DNA from: Lucifuga dentata
Lineage: Eukaryota; Chordata; Actinopteri; Ophidiiformes; Bythitidae
DNA: 64,000 bases
Reading direction: 5' to 3'
Assembly: GCA_014773175.1 (NCBI GenBank)
Contig: VXCM01000211.1
Span: forward strand, 1-64,000
The notes beneath the pieces were generated by a model. It saw only the letters and a list, made by a program, of their open reading frames with translations. It did not search any database and was not told where the DNA came from. The translations under genes were made by a program, and so were the position numbers. Numbering within the stretch: the first letter of the stretch is position 1; every line of letters begins with the position of its first letter. Positions 36,966 to 48,322 of this stretch are shown one piece after another.

Positions 36966-39960
36966 AAGCCTTCATTAAAATGTTGATTAATTATCCTAAT
37001 GGCAACTTATATGTTTGTCATAATTAGCCATGACACAGAATCGTAATAATATCTAAAAGCATGGGATACACCATTTGTTAGTTGTTGTCACAATAATGAA
37101 GGCAGTGTGTTCTTGGTTGTGTTTTGGCAAAACCGTTTTAATTGGTTTGAGTGCTGAATCAGTAGCAGCTTTACACTGATCTGTGTGAGATGGTCAAGAA
37201 ATTACCAAATTACATCAAAACACACATAACAAGATTATCACCACTCTGCTCTGATGGCCAGCAAATGAATTAATTACTTTATTAGTTTATAATGTATACA
37301 GAGGATGATTTATGGATCAAACTGCATATCAGCAGTGTCCTGTTTGAACTGAAAATGCCTGAGTTGTGCTTGCTATGACAGATATCTTAGCATTTCTTGC
37401 CTGTCACAGTGATGAAAAGAGAACCGATAGGAAATTGACAGCCTGTATTGCTCAAGGCTAAACATTTCTGAAGAAGAGTTGTTCCTTGATGTAGCCAGGG
37501 ATGAAAAAGTGGAGGTAATCCTTTAAGGCTTAAGAGGTTTTTTTGCTGAGTTTTTAAAGAGGTGATTTGGTAGAAGATCTTACACCAAATAAAGGAGAAC
37601 AGAGCTTTTCTTTTGTGGAATGACAGGTGGGAGAGTGATCAAATTTCATTCTGTTTGATTAAATACAGAGAGCTAGTTGACATTACGGTGTTTGCTTTTA
37701 CATGTTTAATAAGTCATATCTGGATTGGAACACTTTACCTGGAGCTAACTGGAGTAGGAAATATGTGGTTTCTTCAGTGAATTTCATGCTCACATTCCCA
37801 TCAAAGTTCAAGTACCATGAAGATTATGGAAATTAGAGCAAGCGATGTCATTTTTTAATTTTCTTGACACTGCTTCATGTTTTTAGTAATCCAGAGTTCC
37901 AATAATTGTATAGTCGATCATTGGACTCAAAGACTCTCTGGATATCCTCATCCAGATGACAGAAGGACTTGCACACCCTCATCATTCTCCAGTTTAGGGT
38001 AGTTTTCCATCTTCTTCAAAAAGTCTTGAAGCCTTACTGTTGCATTCTTGGTGTGTACAAACAAGCTAAATTTGAGTATTAAAAAAAAAAAATAGCATTT
38101 GTCCAACCTGTTTGAGCTGGGGTAAGTTCACATCTGACCAATCAGTGCTGGTCTTTTTTGTGAATTCTGCCTCCATGAGCTAAAGGAGAGTACCAACCCC
38201 AGAGTAGCAGCTAAAAATGACTCGGCAACAAGAGTTCCGGTACCAAAACGATACCTTGGTGATCATCATGCTGATACCTTGGTGTGAAACAAAGGCAAGT
38301 TCTGGAGTTCCTGAAAAGGTTCCTGAAAAAGTTCCTGTTAAATGCCATTATGCACCTTCCTCCCTGTCCCTTCCCTGTGGGTCTCAAGCCACTATGCAGA
38401 AGGTGTATAATGCAATTTAGTCTGAAGGTGAATCTGTACAGTGTCTTTGTCCCTAATGAAATAGAGATAACTGCATCAGGAAGAACGACTTCAAAGTAAT
38501 TTAAGTTACATGTGCACATGATTATAACTAATATATATTGAGGAGAGACAGATTTGATAGATTTTGAATGGAATTGTAAACAGTAGCTGGAACAAAAGCA
38601 AATAGCATTGTGTCGCTAACACATTCCAACAGCTAAAGGTTGAAACCTAAACTCCGGTGTCACTAGGACAATAATGCTCTTCTACAGTTCACTTCCTACC
38701 ACTTTTCTCTCTTAATGACCTTTGACAAATGAAATGATAGTGCATGCACTTAAACTACTTTCCATCCATTTTTCAAAAGATTATATGTGACAACAGATTT
38801 TCAAGAGCATGTTTGACATTTGGACATTGATAAGATTATTCCTTGCAAGTATTAAAATGCCTTTGTTGTCTGCATGACCTTGGATTTTTCTTCTATAAAT
38901 ATATCAGTGGTGAGGCCTAAGAGCAAAATCAATTTTCTGGCCCATGTGCTTGAATCTACACCACTGACATAAACCACAAATGGGGTGTTGCCTTTGCACT
39001 GTATATCAGAAGTTTTAGCTTTCACATCTAGTGTCTGAATAAAAACTGCAAGACTAATAACATCATGACAAAAAGATTGCCAGGGACATGCATACCACAG
39101 GGGATGTTGTGTTCTATTTTTCTATTATTATATTTGCATCTCGGAATAGATAACCTTTTGAGCATTCCACTCTGGGAATTCAGGGAATTAATAATACAAA
39201 ATGTAATCCAGCATCTTTTAAAGCCTAGAGAGCAAAAGAGTCAGCTTGGGGTGTAAGCCTACTTTCATATGCAGCAGACTCTTGGGACTGGTACTAGCAG
39301 CAATTGGAAAGGAATATATGCAACAGACATGCAATTAATTATCATGACATACTTTTAAATGCATCTCTGTGCAGTTATGATAAGTGACAGATCACATTGT
39401 GTTGAATATAAAATGCCTGAAATGGTATCTTCCAAAGTTTTTGTCCTGACAGAGTTGTAGTTGGGCCCAGGAGCACCTCATATCTCTTTTTGTGTTCCCA
39501 CTGATCTCTCATCATCTCCTGGGCCTCATGTAAAGAGCCTCAGATTTACTGATCGATGGCCATAAACAAAACACAAATTGAAGTGGAGACTGAGGCACAG
39601 AAGAATAACTTACCAAGTTATTCTTCTGCTACACATGAAAGGTCAGCAGAGCCTCAGCTGAAAAATGCCTGCAGAAGAGTGGCCCACAGCCTATTCTTGA
39701 CAAGATGAGCATCAATGATGTCATCCTGACGCTCAACATGATGATAGAAATAAGCAGTCATAGTTGTATGATCTGTGTGTGTATAAGTGGCATATTTATG
39801 TGCATAATATAAATGGATGAAATAAGAATCACATCTATTATCCATTTGTACTGAGTAAGAATACCAGTCAATGTCATTTCTAATGCTTGACAACATGATG
39901 CATCGAATAAGCTTCTGAGCGATAATTTCCAGCATGTGTATAAATGATTTTGTAAGGTTT
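35316..39960. other. Intronic stretch, mostly unique
   Basis: No exon was recognised. The segment 38160-38345 has internal direct repeats (GATACCTTGGTG twice, and three TTCCTGAAAA-like units) and may be a degraded element. A 106-codon plus-strand frame at 35342-35662 shows no domain and is not called. Confidence 0.5.
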
Positions 39961-39965
39961 TTTGC

Positions 39966-39967
39966 AC

Positions 39968-40032
<65 letters not shown>
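39966..40032. repeat. (TA)n(TG)n microsatellite upstream of the nrg3 exon
   Basis: A short TATA tract leads into about 28 TG units. It lies 615 bp upstream of the exon acceptor in the same intron. It accounts for the His-Thr-rich open frames on the minus strand. Confidence 0.95.
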
Positions 40033-40034
<2 letters not shown>

Positions 40035-40615
40035 TGCACATGGCTGTGACCACATGCTTGACAGCTGTGCATATTTCACAAGGTGGAGACCCTGCATTGC
40101 AGTGTTTGTACATGGCAGCCATGCTGTTTATGTCAGAGCTACTCAGGGTCAGAGAATTTAAGCCACATCACAAAGCCATCTCTGCCTCTATTTCTTTTTT
40201 CTAAAGCAGCACACCAAGAAGTCCACTCAGGAATTCTGGTAGACTACTGCATTTGAAAAAAGGAAACTTTGAGACTTGGAATGCAGTAAATTATCCATTT
40301 AAATCGTAAAGCAAAAAATGGCGTATTTCACTTCTGTAATGGGTCTGTGCTCTTAGGTTATCCTGCCTTTAGCCCATTGAGTTACAGAAACCAACAAGGA
40401 ATCAAGTGTTGTATTTCTGAGGAGAGTGGCCATTTCAGCACAAAAATGAATTGCTATGGAAAGAAAAAAATGTAATGGCATGCCATGAGCAGCAGCACTT
40501 CAAAGAGATTAGCAGAAGAAATGAGAAAAGTTCCTGGGTGAAGGAGTTTTGATTTGAGATGCAAAGTTGAAAGAATGGGAGAAATTACTTTCAGTCCGAC
40601 AGTAACAAGATCTGC

Positions 40616-40649
40616 TCCCTTTCTTTGTTTCTTTTTCCATCTGCAGCAG
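40616..40649 (+). promoter_or_regulatory. nrg3: Splice acceptor of nrg3 EGF exon, tandem CAGCAG
   Basis: A pyrimidine-rich stretch (TTTCTTTGTTTCTTTTTCC) leads into CTGCAGCAG. Two AG acceptors three bases apart are possible (after 40646 or after 40649). The first is chosen because acceptors nearer the tract usually win. Either keeps the frame and differs by one residue. Confidence 0.75.
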
Positions 40650-40782
40650 TGGCCCCCACACTGCCAAGTGTACGCTCAGAAGTCTTCAAGCCATGTGTGG
40701 AGGACAAGGATCTTGCCTTTTGTCTGAATGAGGGAGAGTGCTCCATCATTGAAACCGTGGCTGGAGTTCACAGACATTGCAG
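40647..40782 (+). CDS. nrg3: Neuregulin 3 exon encoding the first part of the EGF-like domain (partial gene)
   Basis: This 136-base exon is read with two bases completing a split codon, then 44 whole codons, then AG of a split Arg codon. It encodes VAPTLPSVRSEVFKPC followed by an EGF module with cysteines in the order C1 (FKPC), C2 (LAFC), C3 (GEC) and C4 (RHC). The pattern KDLAxCLNxGECxxIETxxGxHxHC is that of NRG3 rather than NRG1, NRG2 or NRG4. NRG3 is a membrane-anchored ligand whose EGF domain binds the ErbB4 receptor, mainly in the nervous system. C5, C6, the transmembrane segment and the cytoplasmic tail must come from later exons not found here. C1 and C2 are separated by eight residues; mammalian NRG3, as I recall it, has seven. 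Whether this is the nrg3a or nrg3b paralogue cannot be told. Confidence 0.9.
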
Positions 40783-40790
40783 GTGAGTGT
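40783..40790 (+). promoter_or_regulatory. nrg3: Splice donor of nrg3 EGF exon
   Basis: GCAG|GTGAGTG is a near-consensus donor. It leaves the Arg codon split after its second base, so the next exon must supply one base first. Confidence 0.85.
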
Positions 40791-42189
40791 GATGCCGTTT
40801 GAGTTTGTGGCATTTAGTTTCTTTCTCTGAACTGACTTTTTCTCCATTTGCCCTTCCCTTCTTATCAGTAACCATGAGGTCATTCTTGATTTAAATCTCT
40901 ATTTTAGCCTGCATTACTGTACAGACACATTATGAAAAGAAAACACACTTACAGTATATTACAGCATATAAGTTATAGCTATGTGACCACATTTATATTG
41001 CATTTTTATTTTATATACTTGCCTTTCAGTAGAAGGTGCCTATTCCTTGCTTGAATTACTCTATGAGCTACTCCATCAGTCGCTAGTATCACTTCAACTC
41101 AGCAGTCAGTCTGATTTTATGTCATATTACATGATGAGAGCTTCTCTCAGGAAAGAATGGTGCTGAAAAACAGCTCATTATGACACCTACCTGGAATTAA
41201 ATGGCCTAAATTTGCATTATAAATGACAAACAAGCATGAGTCAATCCTCACGTAAAAGCCAGATGGAAAACAGACAAGAAATTGCACAATAAATAAAATG
41301 GATTTTTCACATTTAATCAGCAACTGAAAGTAATAAAAGTTTTTCATAAAGTTTTAGGATTAAAGGTTTGTCTGATGTTGTAGCAAGCGATGAAATAACA
41401 AGTAAAACTAAAGTTGGATTGTTATTTCTGATTCAAACTGATTAATTGGGCTACAGGATACATGATCTGTATCCTGATGATCTTGATACATGAAACTGTG
41501 CATACTTAATAACATTATTCTTTTAATTGCACTAAATGGAGAAGGTTAGTGTTATTAAATAAAAGTTAGGTGGGAAACTTCTGGCATGTTTCCTGTAATA
41601 TTATAATGCTTACCATGACATATTTGCACATAACATGTGACTGCAACATCAAGAAAACCCAAAGAATTATAGTAACTATACTCTGGGCTATAATTAGCGA
41701 TGGTTGACTGACTGCGTGTAAGAAGGAGGAAAGACTGCAGGGTCTAACCTGGAGGCGCTGTCTGCCAATTTCTCTTCCGCCGAGTGCCTGTTGTGTGAAA
41801 GAATGATTACAGCTTTGTGGGTACTCTTACTGAAAGGTTGTTTCTTTTTCCTGTGAGAAGTCCGGGCAGCATGTCAGAAAAATATTGCCATTTAACTCAG
41901 AAATCACTGTCACATTGATGGTGTTTAATGTCATCACTGCCAGGTGGAACTCAAGAGGTGCTCGGGAATTTTTTCAGGAAGCGCTTTTGCAGGAAAGTAA
42001 TGGCAAAATTTCCTGAATGATACATTACCTGTTCACCTTTCCTGCTAGAATACAATCGGTTTATGTTGGCTTGTGTGCTGCAAACAGGTGCCTGTGGTTT
42101 TATATGGAGGGTTGGGGGGGCGTCAGAGTTTTTGCAAGTGGCAAGCTAAAAATATGCGATCTAAACTGCAGAGAGAAGAAGTGTTAGAC
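40791..42189. other. Intronic stretch, nothing recognised
   Basis: Unique AT-rich sequence without a recognisable exon, repeat array or transposon. Confidence 0.5.
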
Positions 42190-42694
42190 TGGTTTCACAT
42201 GATAACAATATTTGCGCGGTGAAAAGCGATCTACGCCTCGCTCACCTGGCTGCCAATGCCTACACTTCTGAAGCTCTACCCCTTGTTCAGTGCAATGAAC
42301 CGACTTAGTAACAAGTAGCGCCTGGGGTAGATACAGCTCGATATGATTGTAGATTATTTGCTGGTTTACAAACTTGGTAGCCCTGTCTGACTGCTGACAT
42401 TTCAACTATGCCTTTCTGTCCAGATCCATGGTACAATTTTAAAATTGTGTTGAACAACTCGAGAAATTGGTCTACGTAGATTATGAGCTTTGCCTCCATT
42501 GTTATTTTGCTTCAGCTTATGCCGCATACAACTATTCTCTCAGGTTGCACGTTGGAAAAGTGGAAAATCTGAGTGGTGCGTGTTGCTCAAGGTTGCGTGC
42601 CATGAGGTTGGGAGTCACCGCTCAGCTCCCAATACACAATAATGGAATGCCCAGCTAAAAGCACCACTCACCATACGTATATCATGTGAAACCA
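42190..42694. mobile_element. Non-autonomous DNA transposon (family D) with 15-bp perfect TIRs
   Basis: TGGTTTCACATGATA at 42190-42204 is the exact reverse complement of TATCATGTGAAACCA at 42680-42694. The roughly 475 bases between are more GC-rich than the surroundings (TTTGCGCGGTGAAAAGCG near the left end). No transposase frame is present. Target-site duplication was not resolved, so hAT or Harbinger membership is open. A single copy is seen in this window. Confidence 0.7.
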
Positions 42695-45600
42695 ACTGAA
42701 GGTCTTGATTCTCAATGGGATCAGTTGTATTTCAACCATTTCAGATTACAAGAACTCACTAAACACTATAAAATTTGTTTAATTGAGCTTTAAATAGAAG
42801 TATGTAGTTTGATTTTATTATTGGACAATATCATACAGTATCATACAGCATATTCAAACCTGCATACCTGATTTCCATTGCTTTTCTCACAACAAACTGC
42901 TGTGACAGAATATAGTTACACATTATCACATTTTATTTTAAAATGTATATGTTTTCTCACACCATTAAGATGTCAAACTTCAGTTATCCTGCAACAATTG
43001 GGAGATATATTGTATTTTTGGAGATGGACCAGAGCTATTGTCCATCCACATCTCTGCATATATAACTAAAAAAAGACAAAGATGATGCTTGAAGAAATAT
43101 TAGACAGATGATGATATCCAGGTTTCAGGTGCTGGAGATACTGCAGTCGATCAATCATACTTCTATACAGCAGCCTGTCCATCATTGTCATGGCATAACC
43201 AGATTTTTCAGAAAAGTACAGGTTTGACAAAAGAATGCTGAAAGAGCATAATAAATGTTTGGATGTTTTCAGCATTAGACTAGATGAGTTTTGAACTTGG
43301 AATGGCATTATTTTGTTTTCCTTTCCTTTCCTTCACTCTCCTCCTCCTTCTCCTCTTCCTCCTTCTCCTCTTCCTCCTCCTCCTTTCCCCTTCTGCTGGA
43401 TGTTCATGTATGTCTAGGCTAATGAGGCTCCCAAAATAAAAATGCAGATGTAAGTTTAAGTCCTTCTTCCAGAACAACAGGCTTCTTACACTCAAAGTCC
43501 AACAAATTCAAAGGTTTTGTTGTGTTTGGGGCTTACACACATAAAGGCGCATTCATATTACAGAATTATAACAAGAAGCTAATCTCTAGCCTCCATTTTT
43601 TTTTTTTTTTTTTTTTTTTTTTGGCAACTTCATTGGTAGAAAACAGAAAAGATATTTTTAGGACCCAAAATATCTATTTATCCTTTTGGCAGGATGCTCA
43701 GACTTTTTCTTTGAGAGGACAAAAATTAAACAGAGGTGCAGGCCAACAGTAAATCCATATTACAGTTTTATGCTGGTTAGCAGTGTATCTCAAAGACTCG
43801 AAGTAAAATTCTTATTTTCCTTCATTCTCTGGTACAAGACAAATCTACTTTGTTGGCCAGTCTCTACCAGAGCAGATTAAACCATTTAGATTGTTTTGCA
43901 AGCCAGTTAATTTCTAACTGTTCCTGCAAATTCCACTGATTCCTCACCAAATATGATGCACAATATATTGTGTTTGGATACGCCTGAAATCAGTAATTCA
44001 TATGTTTTATGATATTCTAATACAGCATTCTTGTAATTGATTGCCAGATTATTTTAGGTGTGGGCAGTGTGACAGTAATCGCTCTAAATCTGAATGGTAT
44101 ATCTAGGCATATCAGTTATAAGTAGTCCTGCACAAAATTTGATGGCATTTTGCCTTTATATGCTCGTGACTCAGTGGTCCATGCATTGACTCACTTGAAA
44201 TTTTGCATATTCCATCCTTCATTTTGGGCCCATAAAGGTCTAATACTCCCAGACAGGTTTTTTTCCAAAGATCATAGCTGCCCTCAGCCAGTCGGAATGA
44301 AACACAATGTAATTTGACGCAAATCTGGATCCCAAAGAAGATTAAAAGTATCCAAATAATATTATTTTACAGTAGCAAAGAGGATTAGGGAACCTGGCAG
44401 AGGTATGTACTTGACTGCCGCCTAACAAGTAAGTCTATATATCACACCCCCAGACAATATGTCCTGTTAAGTGCATTAAATTGATGTTTCTATGGATACA
44501 TACATGACTGCATGTTCTACTCTGTGGTCATTTGGGTTTCTCAAAGTGCAAAAATATTCAGGTCACATGGATTAATATACTGCTGCAGTGGAGACAGGAA
44601 ATATATTCACTTGGAGTACATTATCTTTATATTTTTTGCTCTGAATGCTAATGTGTCTTTTGGCATGCAAGTTATCAAAGTGATACTGGTTGTTAAAAAG
44701 ACAACATGTATAATAAAAAATAAGCATAGATATCATCAAAGTTAGTTTTGCTTGTGTATTAAAAGTCACTTGCATGGTGGTACTTTTGCTTATAACAGCA
44801 GATGTATGGATATGGAGCATACCAGGTTGGCTCCAGCCGCTATCGTGAGCAAAATGAGAATGTTCCCTCTATTGTCAGAGTCTGACTGAAGTGGGTGAGA
44901 CAGGCTCATCAGCAGGAAAAGATACAGCTGCATGTTTAGCCACACCAGCTAAATCTTCTGCACAGAGGTCCTCTCCTCCAGAGAGAAAGCATTAACTGGC
45001 AGCTTGCAGTAGGTGTTTTCAGGCAAAGCAAATTGATCTACTGTGTCTCTATCTTCGCTAAATCAGTTGCATAATGTGGAGATTTTGCCAACAGACCATT
45101 TCAAAAACAGCAAAGTAGATTTTTTTAATTTTATTTTATTTATTTATTTATTTTTTTTAATTTATTTTTTTGTTGGGCATAGCTGTGTTCAAGTGTGAAA
45201 CTTTGGCTACACGAAACAAAGGGAAATAATAGTATAGCACACACACAAGAAATCTGTTGTTTAGTTGTTATCTGACAGTTGAAGCCTTTTTGCTGGTGAT
45301 GTGCGTTTCAGGATAAAATGCAGTGCCGCCACTACAAAAAGGTGTAATAAGCTACTACTTCATATTTAGACTATAACTCTATACCCATCGCTGCTGCAGT
45401 TGCTGATGGTGTCACCCTAACAAGGATTCTATGAGCCAGTATTTGAAGCTGTGTTAATATTGTGTGATTTGCATTATTCAAGATCAGCCAAACGATATAG
45501 AATATGCAGGGCTTAATAAGACACTTCCTTGACCTCCTTTTCTGTTTCTCTCACTATGTACACACATGCACACATACTGTGTTAGGAAATATTTCAAACT

Positions 45601-45912
45601 GTTCCTCACCTGAAGAAAGGGCACTTTATGTAACTGTTTCTACCATTCCAAATGACATCACAAACACTTCCTTCCTGCTGCATAGGGAGAAGTATGACTT
45701 ACAACTATTATGTAACCTCGTGTAGCATTGCACAACATAACAATAACATAATGAGACTATAACATCACAGTAACATAATGTAATAATATCACAACCATAA
45801 TTAAACAATGATTTAACCTTAGCAAAACTAAAATAATCATAACACGTACTTAAGCTTACCAAAACCATTATATTAGGTATTTTCATTTGAATTAAATGTC
45901 AATTTGATTTGT

Positions 45913-45945
<33 letters not shown>

Positions 45946-46016
45946 CACTGAGTTTGACTGGCGGAAGTCAAAGGACAGTCAGTGAAAAACATGAGGAGCA
46001 CAGATGAATGGAATGT
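42695..46016. other. Intronic stretch with simple repeats
   Basis: It holds a pyrimidine tract (43316-43394), T-runs at 43598-43622 and 45917-45942, and an ATTT-rich block at 45121-45172. No exon was recognised. Confidence 0.5.
43316..43394. repeat. Polypyrimidine tract (TCC/TTC)n
   Basis: About 79 bases of T and C with a single interrupting A. The minus strand reads as poly-Arg/Lys, which accounts for an open frame there. Confidence 0.9.
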
Positions 46017-46204
46017 TTTAAGGACAATACCAGTGATTTTGGATTTTTTGGATGTTTGCTGCCAATCATTTTCCTACACATACTACAGGACTGAAACATG
46101 CTTGAGATAAGTAATCCATCACAGCAAACATGACCGGTAGTGGTATTTAGTAGTATAGTATTTATTGGGCTCAATCATGCAAAATGACTGGTATGATCCT
46201 TTAA
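46017..46204 (+). mobile_element. Family A MITE-like element, copy 8 (deleted to 188 bp)
   Basis: Both family A ends are present (TTTAAGGACAATACCAGTG at the left; TGGTATGATCCTTTAA at the right). Between them remain only CTTGAGATAAGTAATCCATC and TATTTATTGGGCTCAA landmarks, so about 400 bases have been lost internally. Confidence 0.78.
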
Positions 46205-48078
46205 AATACCATGGGATCAGGAGGGATACTTTGTCGAGTTCTGTCGACATCCATCATAACCAACTAGGTCACCTGTTTTTCTATTCTTGTGTTTCACCTG
46301 ACAATTTTATGATGCAAGAAAGGAAAGGATCCGTCACTGAAGCTTCTCCCACGTGGGAAACCACGTCCTTGTGCTGGAGGTATAGAATTGCCACCAGCAC
46401 ACATACAGGACTTTAAATTAAATTAACATTTTAAGAGATAACACATGTTCCTCTGCTCCTAGGAGAACTGTAAGAATTTAGTGTTGGTATGTGAGGAGAC
46501 AGGCAGAACCTGCGGCGGACTGCTGGAACACTGCCAGGCTGATGCTGCCTTGTCATAGGCAGACAGCATAGCCACAGAGGACACAGCTACCTACACAGCT
46601 GTCACTGTGTAATGGCACCAACATTTCTGCATTAAATGGCAGAAAATCACACCATACAGCCACGTGTCTGTAGAATAAAAATGATCTGGCATAATTTGCC
46701 TAGAGTAGTGGATTGAATTTGGCCCTTTGGATCAATTTACCTGGATGGTACTGCCCCAAAAATAACAGATGACTGTCCCTCACACCGTGACTTGTATGGC
46801 TGTGGGCAAACAAGTGTAAATTGACACCGGCATTCCACATCACTCCTGTCACCCCCTATTGTTCCTCTACTCCCACTAAGATCCACCAAGTTCATGGCAC
46901 CAAAATGACAAACATGCACACACACAAAATAAAAAATCTATGTGTGCTGGACAAAACTGAAAAGGAAGAGGACAAGAATGGAGCCATTTGAACTCTTTTA
47001 AACATCTTTTTTAGCAAATGGTGACAGCTGTGTAATGTGGAGTGCCTAAAAGGTTAATTGTTTGTTCAAAGTGTAATGCTCTGTCAGAAACATTGTGTGT
47101 GGGGTCTGTGGGGTCCAGGAGGGCATGTGTGTAATTTAGTCAAGTGGAGCATACCAGAGCCACTCCAGAGCCTCAGACAAAATACGACCTTATGACCTCT
47201 AATAATGCCTTGTGGAAATAACTGTGTTATAACTGATCATTCGGCATGGATGCCCTTCATTCACACCTCAGCTCTTATTGATGATCCAATCCACCCATAG
47301 TAGCTCTGTTCCTGCATTTTTAATGAAATTATTTTTAACAGATTCTAGTCTAAAAATATCAGATCTCTTTGGCGATGCATGTTTTCACGTTGAGGGCACA
47401 GCGCCACCAGGCTGACATGCAGCTAAAAGCACATTGTTACCTTGCTCTGGCATGTTGTAGCCTGTTTTAGCTGGACAAAAGAGGGTTTGTTGCAGCTCTG
47501 ACAACAACCTGCACCTCTTCTTGTGACTTTTTTGCTGGCACCCAGCAGTGATCATTATAATCAGGCATTTATAATTTATTGTGCATTTTTAAGCTATAAG
47601 ATGTAATTTACCATTATGCTTTATTTAAGTGAAATCCCATCTGCCTCAGTCCCGGATGATTTGTTGATTTCCTCTCTGCAATCACCCCATGCTGCATAAC
47701 GTCCAACCATAGCAACAATGGAAAATGTTTCTCGCAATTGCTGAAAAATATCAGCTGGACAAATGGCCTCCCTTCACTGAAAACATATTCCTCTCTTTAA
47801 CAGAAATGTTTCCTGTTTTCCAAAGGTGTTCAATCAACTGTACTTTACAATGAGGCTTGCTTGTGTTGCACAGATGATGCAAAACTGCTGTAAGTGTAAC
47901 TTTAGAGATGAAACAGCTTGATGATGCTTCTGTACCCTGGCAAGTAGACAGGAAGAGAAAATGTACAAATTAGACACTGTGCACACAGTATGGCTACTGT
48001 TGTTGCAGGGGTTTGAATGAGATTTCATAAGTAAAGCCACAATATAATAATGAACTAGAAGGGCACTCTTTAAAGTGC
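46205..48078. other. Intronic stretch, nothing recognised
   Basis: Unique sequence; no exon, RNA gene or repeat family could be supported. Confidence 0.5.
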
Positions 48079-48322
48079 ATACCTCCACCAAGACCAACTA
48101 GACCATATTATTCTTGTTCTAGTAATGTTCTGACCTAATTAGAAGGAAACAACTATAATAAACATAATGTTTTTCTGGATCTAGCTTCATAACTTTTAAA
48201 GATATGTCAAAACCATTTGCAACTAAATCTCAGCTACACATTACTGCCACATCCAAAATTGAATGGGTTCTTCAAACAAACCAACCAACAGATGTGAGTG
48301 AAAACCTCCTTGGTGGAGGAAC
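48079..48322. mobile_element. Family C MITE-like element (244 bp), complete-looking
   Basis: The left end ATACCTCCACCAAGACC and right end CCTCCTTGGTGGAGGA are inverted repeats sharing CCTCCACCAAG. Internal text includes TCATAACTTTTAAAGATATG and CAAACCAACCAACAGATG, comparable to the segments at 1130-1190 and 51500-51550. It is short, without an open frame, and has a size and structure suited to a MITE. The target duplication was not determined. Confidence 0.55.

Larger units (their letters stand above)
1..40646 (+). other. nrg3: Inferred nrg3 intron 1 (3' part), with repeats
   Basis: No second coding exon or gene of another family was recognised upstream of 40647. In vertebrates the first NRG3 intron is very long, and exon 1 (signal-anchor and Ser/Thr-rich segment) is expected far to the left. 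The whole stretch is therefore best read as intron, apart from the transposons listed separately. The intron assignment is inference from the position of the EGF exon and from the absence of other genes. Confidence 0.65.

Noticed and set aside
39654..40204. His-Thr-rich or Val-Cys-rich frames of 75-147 codons
   Set aside because: They are translations of the long TG/CA microsatellite.
43280..43495. An Arg-rich minus-strand frame
   Set aside because: It is the translation of the polypyrimidine tract read in reverse.
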